8,555 nt of DNA from JBDKJS01 sp039806065 (GTDB lineage: Bacteria; Bacteroidota; Bacteroidia; AKYH767-A; 2013-40CM-41-45), in assembly GCA_039806065.1 (NCBI GenBank), contig JBDKJS010000129.1:1-8555 (forward strand). The letters are read 5' to 3'. Shown here one piece after another: positions 4,994-8,555 of the stretch (positions are counted from its first letter, which is position 1; each line of letters starts with the position of its first letter). The notes under the pieces were generated by a model. It made no database searches, was not told the origin of the DNA, and saw nothing but the letters and a program-made list of their open reading frames with translations. The position numbers and the translations under genes were made by a program.

Positions 4994-7789
4994 ATGTTCA
5001 AGCAATTAATTACAGCTGTATTGTGTTTTGTATTATTACACACATCAGCTCAAACAAACCTAGATTCGCAGCTTGGTATGGATCCTACCGTTAGAACAGG
5101 TGTACTGCCAAATGGGATGAAATACTATGTAAAACAAAATAAGAAACCTGAGAAACGAGCCGAACTACGATTGGCGGTAAATGTAGGTTCCAATGCCGAA
5201 GATGATGACCAACAAGGACTGGCGCATTTTTTAGAACACATGGCTTTCAACGGAACTAAAAATTTTAAAAAGAACGAATTGGTAGATTATTTAGAAAGTG
5301 TAGGTACAAAATTTGGCCCACATTTAAATGCTTATACCAGCTTTGACGAAACTGTTTACATGCTCCAGGTTCCAACCGATACAGCAGCAGTTTTGGAAAA
5401 AGGTTTTCAGATTTTGGAAGATTGGAGTTATCAACTATCACTTGATCCAGTTGAAATAGATAAAGAACGAGGAGTGGTTATTGAAGAGTGGCGATTGGGG
5501 CAAGGTGCACAGGAGCGCATGCGCAGGCAATATTGGCCCACTTTATTTCGCGGCAGCCGCTATGCCGACAGGCTTCCTATAGGCAAAAAAGAAATTTTAG
5601 AAACATTTAAATATGATGTAGTAAAGAGATTTTATGAAGATTGGTATAGAACAGATTTAATGGCAGTAATAGCAGTTGGAGATTTTGATCCAGATTTAAT
5701 TGAAAAAATGATCAAGGAACGATTTAGTAAAGTACCATCAAAATCCACCAAAAGAGAATTAAAAGTATGGCCTGTACCTGATCAAAAAGAAATGGATGTA
5801 ATGGTTGTAACAGATAAAGAAAATCAATTCAATGTCATACAACATATTTATAGATTGCCCGTGGAAGCTAGCACCACCGTTAAAGATTATAGATCTGGCA
5901 TGCTATCACAACTTTATGCCCTCATGTTTCAAACTAGATTGGCTGAATTGCAGAAAAGTACCGATCCTCCTTTTCTATTTGCTGCGGCTAGCTATGAAAA
6001 CTTTGTAAGAAACAAAAATGCCTTTATCACCTATGCAGTAGTAAAACAAGATGGCATCATCAGAGGCACTAAAGTGATTACAGAAGAAAATCAAAGAGTA
6101 AAGCAATTTGGATTTACGGAAGGAGAATTGGAAAGAGCTAAAAAATCTTATTTCAAATCCATTGAATCAGCTTACAATGAACGTGATAAAAGTGAAAGTG
6201 CCAATTATGCAAGAGAATATGTAGCTAACTTTCTTGAAAAAGAACCCATTCCCGGAATCATTGCTGAATTTGAAATGACCAAAGACTTATTAGACGGAAT
6301 CACGATAGAAGAAATAAATAAATTGGTTGGTAAGTGGATGGCAAATCCTGAAAATAGTATCCTAATGGTACTTGCTACTGAAAAAGAAGGCGCTAAAATT
6401 CCTTCTGCCGATGAAGTAAGAGGTGCATTTAAAGATGGAAGCCTTACAAAGGTAACAGCATATGTTGATAAAAAAGTAGCTGAAACTTTTATGGCCAATA
6501 CGCCATCACCCGGAAAAGTAATTGAAGAATCAAAAAATGAATCATACAATATCACTACACTTAAACTTGCTAATGGTGCTACAGTGCATTTAAAACCTAC
6601 CGATTTTAAAAACGATGAAATACTACTTACTGCCAATAGCTTGGGTGGTGCATCATTGGTAGAAGATGTAGATTATCACAATGCAAGCATGGCAGCAGCT
6701 ATAGCCGAGGAATGTGGTGCAGGTGAATTTGATAAAATTACCATCGATAAAATGCTGCAAGGAAAAAATGTGAGCGTAGGTATGGATATTGGCGATTATA
6801 CTGAATCTATTGATGCTAGTTGTTCACCATCAGATATTGAAACCATGTTTCAATTACTCTATTTAAAAATGACTACTGTGAGAAAGGATTCTGTAGCATT
6901 TCTCTCAATGATAGCACAACAAAAAGGGATCCTAGAAAACAGACTATCAGTTCCTGAAAATATTTTTAGAGACACCGTAAGCTATATAATGAGCGGCTAC
7001 AATCCGAGAAGCAAACCGATGACTATTGAAATGCTATCGAAACTAGATATGAATCGTGCATTACAGTTATATAAAAAGAGATTCTCCGATGCGAGCGATT
7101 TTACTTTCACATTAGTTGGAAACTTTGATATAGCAACTATAAAACCCCTCATAGAAACTTACTTAGGCGGCTTACCCAGTACCTATAAAAAAGAAAATTT
7201 CAGAGACCTCGGTGTATCACAGCCACTAGGCAAAATTGAAAAGGAAGTAAAAAAGGGAGTAGAGCCCAAAAGTAGTGTTGCTATCAAGTATAATGGTACA
7301 TTCAAATATGATCGAAAATCGCGATTTGAGATGAATGCATTACTCAAATTATTAAGTATAAAATTAAGAGAGAACCTACGCGAGGAAAAAGGTGGAGTTT
7401 ATGGAGTAGGTGCATTTCCAAGTATGAAAAAAATGCCAAAAGGTTATTATGAAATTACGATTGGCTTTGGCTGCGCGCCAACGAATGTTAAAACATTGGT
7501 AGATGCATGTGAAGTTGAAATAAAAGCAATAAAAGCGAATGGATGCGATGATAAAAACTTAACTAAAGTGCGGGAAACCTTTTTAAGAGAACGTGAAACT
7601 TATTTAAAGGAAAATAGTTTTTGGTTGAACCTTATTAGTCGATCGGCACTGGATGGTGAATCCATTGATGAAATAAAAGATTACAATAACTGGGTAAAAT
7701 CATTAACAAGCGATGATTTCAAGCAATTAGCAAATAGGTATTTGACCAACGAGAGTTACAAGTTATTTGTACTAAATCCTATTAATTAA
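4994..7789 (+). CDS. Exported M16 family (insulinase/pitrilysin-like) zinc metallopeptidase
   Basis: This is a full-length two-lobed M16 peptidase of 931 residues, a clam-shell protease that cuts peptides small enough to fit its closed chamber. Residues 1-19 form a signal peptide: a short lysine-bearing n-region, a hydrophobic core and TSA before Gln20, a typical signal peptidase I site. The mature protein should therefore act in the periplasm or at the envelope. The inverted zinc motif HFLEH gives H78, E81 (catalytic) and H82. The helix KERGVVIEE (157-165) supplies the third zinc ligand, most likely E165, by analogy with insulysin. The first M16_C domain spans about 205-390 (YEDWYRTDLMAVIAVGDFDPD). 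The second half repeats the fold without the zinc motif, with its own M16_C segment near 690-870 (LVGNFD) and the substrate-positioning region REEKGGVYGVGAF near 795-807. Size and two-lobe layout match the periplasmic PqqL-like group; the substrate is unknown. It is flanked by a weak terminator before and a strong one after, so it is probably a single-gene unit. No clear Bacteroidota-type promoter was found in the 103-base leader. Confidence 0.95.
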   Translation: MFKQLITAVLCFVLLHTSAQTNLDSQLGMDPTVRTGVLPNGMKYYVKQNKKPEKRAELRLAVNVGSNAEDDDQQGLAHFLEHMAFNGTKNFKKNELVDYLESVGTKFGPHLNAYTSFDETVYMLQVPTDTAAVLEKGFQILEDWSYQLSLDPVEIDKERGVVIEEWRLGQGAQERMRRQYWPTLFRGSRYADRLPIGKKEILETFKYDVVKRFYEDWYRTDLMAVIAVGDFDPDLIEKMIKERFSKVPSKSTKRELKVWPVPDQKEMDVMVVTDKENQFNVIQHIYRLPVEASTTVKDYRSGMLSQLYALMFQTRLAELQKSTDPPFLFAAASYENFVRNKNAFITYAVVKQDGIIRGTKVITEENQRVKQFGFTEGELERAKKSYFKSIESAYNERDKSESANYAREYVANFLEKEPIPGIIAEFEMTKDLLDGITIEEINKLVGKWMANPENSILMVLATEKEGAKIPSADEVRGAFKDGSLTKVTAYVDKKVAETFMANTPSPGKVIEESKNESYNITTLKLANGATVHLKPTDFKNDEILLTANSLGGASLVEDVDYHNASMAAAIAEECGAGEFDKITIDKMLQGKNVSVGMDIGDYTESIDASCSPSDIETMFQLLYLKMTTVRKDSVAFLSMIAQQKGILENRLSVPENIFRDTVSYIMSGYNPRSKPMTIEMLSKLDMNRALQLYKKRFSDASDFTFTLVGNFDIATIKPLIETYLGGLPSTYKKENFRDLGVSQPLGKIEKEVKKGVEPKSSVAIKYNGTFKYDRKSRFEMNALLKLLSIKLRENLREEKGGVYGVGAFPSMKKMPKGYYEITIGFGCAPTNVKTLVDACEVEIKAIKANGCDDKNLTKVRETFLRERETYLKENSFWLNLISRSALDGESIDEIKDYNNWVKSLTSDDFKQLANRYLTNESYKLFVLNPIN

Positions 7790-7808
7790 ACCTTTTTACC
7801 AACTGCTT

Positions 7809-7839
7809 AAAAGCCACCTGTAAAAAGGGTGGCTTTTTT
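7809..7839 (+). terminator. Intrinsic terminator after the M16 peptidase gene
   Basis: AAAAGCCACC (7809-7818) pairs perfectly over 10 bp with GGTGGCTTTT (7828-7837) around a 9-base loop, and a run of six T residues (7834-7839) overlaps the right arm. It starts 20 bases after the peptidase stop. This is a classic GC-core hairpin with a T-tract. The A-run on the left arm gives a partly bidirectional appearance, but there is no gene on the other strand for it to serve. Confidence 0.92.
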
Positions 7840-7938
7840 AATTTACAATAAGTCGTTTATTCTGGGCGAAAGGTTAATGTTACGCGATCAAACTACTACG
7901 CGAGTGAGTGATATAATGATTACCTTAGTAATCCCTTT
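7840..7938 (+). other. Leader before the beta-helix gene, with a direct repeat and a start-proximal hairpin
   Basis: This gap should hold the promoter and leader of the next gene. TACGCGA occurs twice, at 7881-7887 and 7897-7903 (16 bases start to start). GATTAC (7918-7923) and GTAATC (7928-7933) form a perfect 6-bp inverted repeat with a CTTA loop that ends 5 bases before the ATG. No good match to the Bacteroidota TAnnTTTG promoter element was found; TACCTTAG (7921-7928) is the nearest, but it is too close to the start and lies inside the inverted repeat. The function of either repeat is unproven. Confidence 0.4.
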
Positions 7939-8555
7939 ATGCGTTTAAAAATTATCTTGTTCCTATTCACCACCACGTGCATCAGTGGCACCAGCTACTG
8001 CGGCAGTTTGGTAGATAGCGCCCTCACACAAACTTATCAACTCGCTATTCAAGTGGTGGATAGTTGTAATTGTGGTGTGTCATTGGGTTGTTATCCATCA
8101 AATTACAATCAACAATTAGACACCATATTAGTGAATTCAAGGTCAACAGAGTTGAGTGGAATGATTGCTAATTTTGCTAACAATATAATTATCGATGGTG
8201 TTTTTGAGGTAGATAGTAGTTTTACTTTCTTAAATTGTGGCAATATTGTGATGGAAGCCGATGCCAAAGTTGTAGTGAAAGCACCAGATACATTATGGAT
8301 AGTAAGTAGTCATATTTATGCCTGCGATACCATGTGGCAAGGCATAGAAGTGGAGGCAGGGGCTGCCTTAATTATAACGGATGGAAGTACAATAGAGGAT
8401 GCAATAACCGCAGTGAAAAGTGGAGGAGGATCTCATATAATAATAAGTTCTTCTGAATTAAAAAACAATTATTTAGGTGTTAAGCTGTTCGAGGGTAATT
8501 TTGGTAGCAGTAAAATATACGCAAGTTTATTTACTACTCCTTCAAGTGTTCTAAA
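7939..8555 (+). CDS. Secreted protein with a predicted parallel beta-helix, N-terminal part (3' end outside the window)
   Basis: The frame is open from the ATG at 7939 to the right edge (205 codons and two bases). An in-frame TGA at 7909-7911 and the absence of other ATGs fix the start. Residues 1 to about 22 look like a signal peptide: R2 and K4, then a hydrophobic core (IILFLF) and a small/polar stretch (TTTCISGTSYCGS); the cleavage site is unclear. A cysteine cluster follows (C43, C45, C51 in SCNCGVSLGC), with further cysteines at 100 and 129. From about residue 80 the chain is a ladder of short hydrophobic strands separated by Gly/Asn/Asp turns (NIIIDGVFEV, GNIVMEADAKVVV, and GIEVEAGAALIITDGSTIED after W133). 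This pattern is typical of right-handed beta-helix proteins, many of which in Bacteroidota end in a type IX secretion sorting domain. Whether this one does cannot be seen. It is probably a cell-surface or extracellular protein such as an adhesin or polysaccharide-related protein; no catalytic motif is visible. A strong terminator separates it from the upstream peptidase. Confidence 0.8.
   Translation, partial: MRLKIILFLFTTTCISGTSYCGSLVDSALTQTYQLAIQVVDSCNCGVSLGCYPSNYNQQLDTILVNSRSTELSGMIANFANNIIIDGVFEVDSSFTFLNCGNIVMEADAKVVVKAPDTLWIVSSHIYACDTMWQGIEVEAGAALIITDGSTIEDAITAVKSGGGSHIIISSSELKNNYLGVKLFEGNFGSSKIYASLFTTPSSVL

Noticed and set aside
6205..6636. Reverse-strand open frame of 143 codons inside the M16 peptidase gene
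   Set aside because: The forward frame is clearly the real gene; the reverse translation is low-complexity Ser/Phe/Ile-rich and has no support.
7912..7917. TATAAT resembling a sigma-70 -10 box before the last gene
   Set aside because: No matching -35 element 16-18 bases upstream, and Bacteroidota use a different promoter consensus; AT-rich sequence gives such matches by chance.

Overview
The window reads as ordinary chromosomal sequence from a member of the Bacteroidota, probably an environmental lineage of the Chitinophagales/Saprospirales/Flavobacteriales kind. Evidence: AT-rich DNA, almost no Shine-Dalgarno sequences before the starts, a signal peptide ending in Ser-Ala-Gln, and a gene order of ligA, a small uncharacterised gene and dapA, which I recall from other Bacteroidota. 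The exact order and family cannot be fixed from this sequence alone. All genes lie on the + strand.

Layout. Positions 1-4890 hold a tightly packed run of five genes. They are the C-terminal two thirds of NAD-dependent DNA ligase (ligA, cut by the left edge), a small unknown protein with a GTG start, dihydrodipicolinate synthase (dapA), a biotin carboxylase subunit (accC type) and shikimate kinase (aroK). The gaps are 9, 17, -1 (TAATG overlap) and 47 bases, and no convincing terminator lies between the genes, so they probably share a transcript. A weak hairpin with a T-run after aroK (4933-4956) may end that unit. Positions 4994-7789 encode a 931-residue exported M16 zinc metallopeptidase, closed by a clear intrinsic terminator (7809-7839). 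A 99-base gap carrying small repeats (7840-7938) leads to the start of a secreted protein (7939 to the right edge) that looks like a parallel beta-helix surface protein.

How the genes fit together. The first block is housekeeping: DNA ligation, the committed step of lysine/diaminopimelate synthesis, the ATP-dependent half-reaction of an acyl-CoA carboxylase, and one step of the shikimate pathway. They do not form one pathway. The second part concerns the cell envelope: an exported protease and a secreted repeat-fold protein.

I see no phage, insertion sequence, CRISPR, tRNA, rRNA or defence system, and nothing that amounts to a new biological system. Points worth a second look are the only strong Shine-Dalgarno/GTG start in the window, before the unknown gene; replacement of the lysine-feedback residues in DapA; a carboxylase subunit without its partners nearby; and the repeat-bearing leader before the beta-helix gene.
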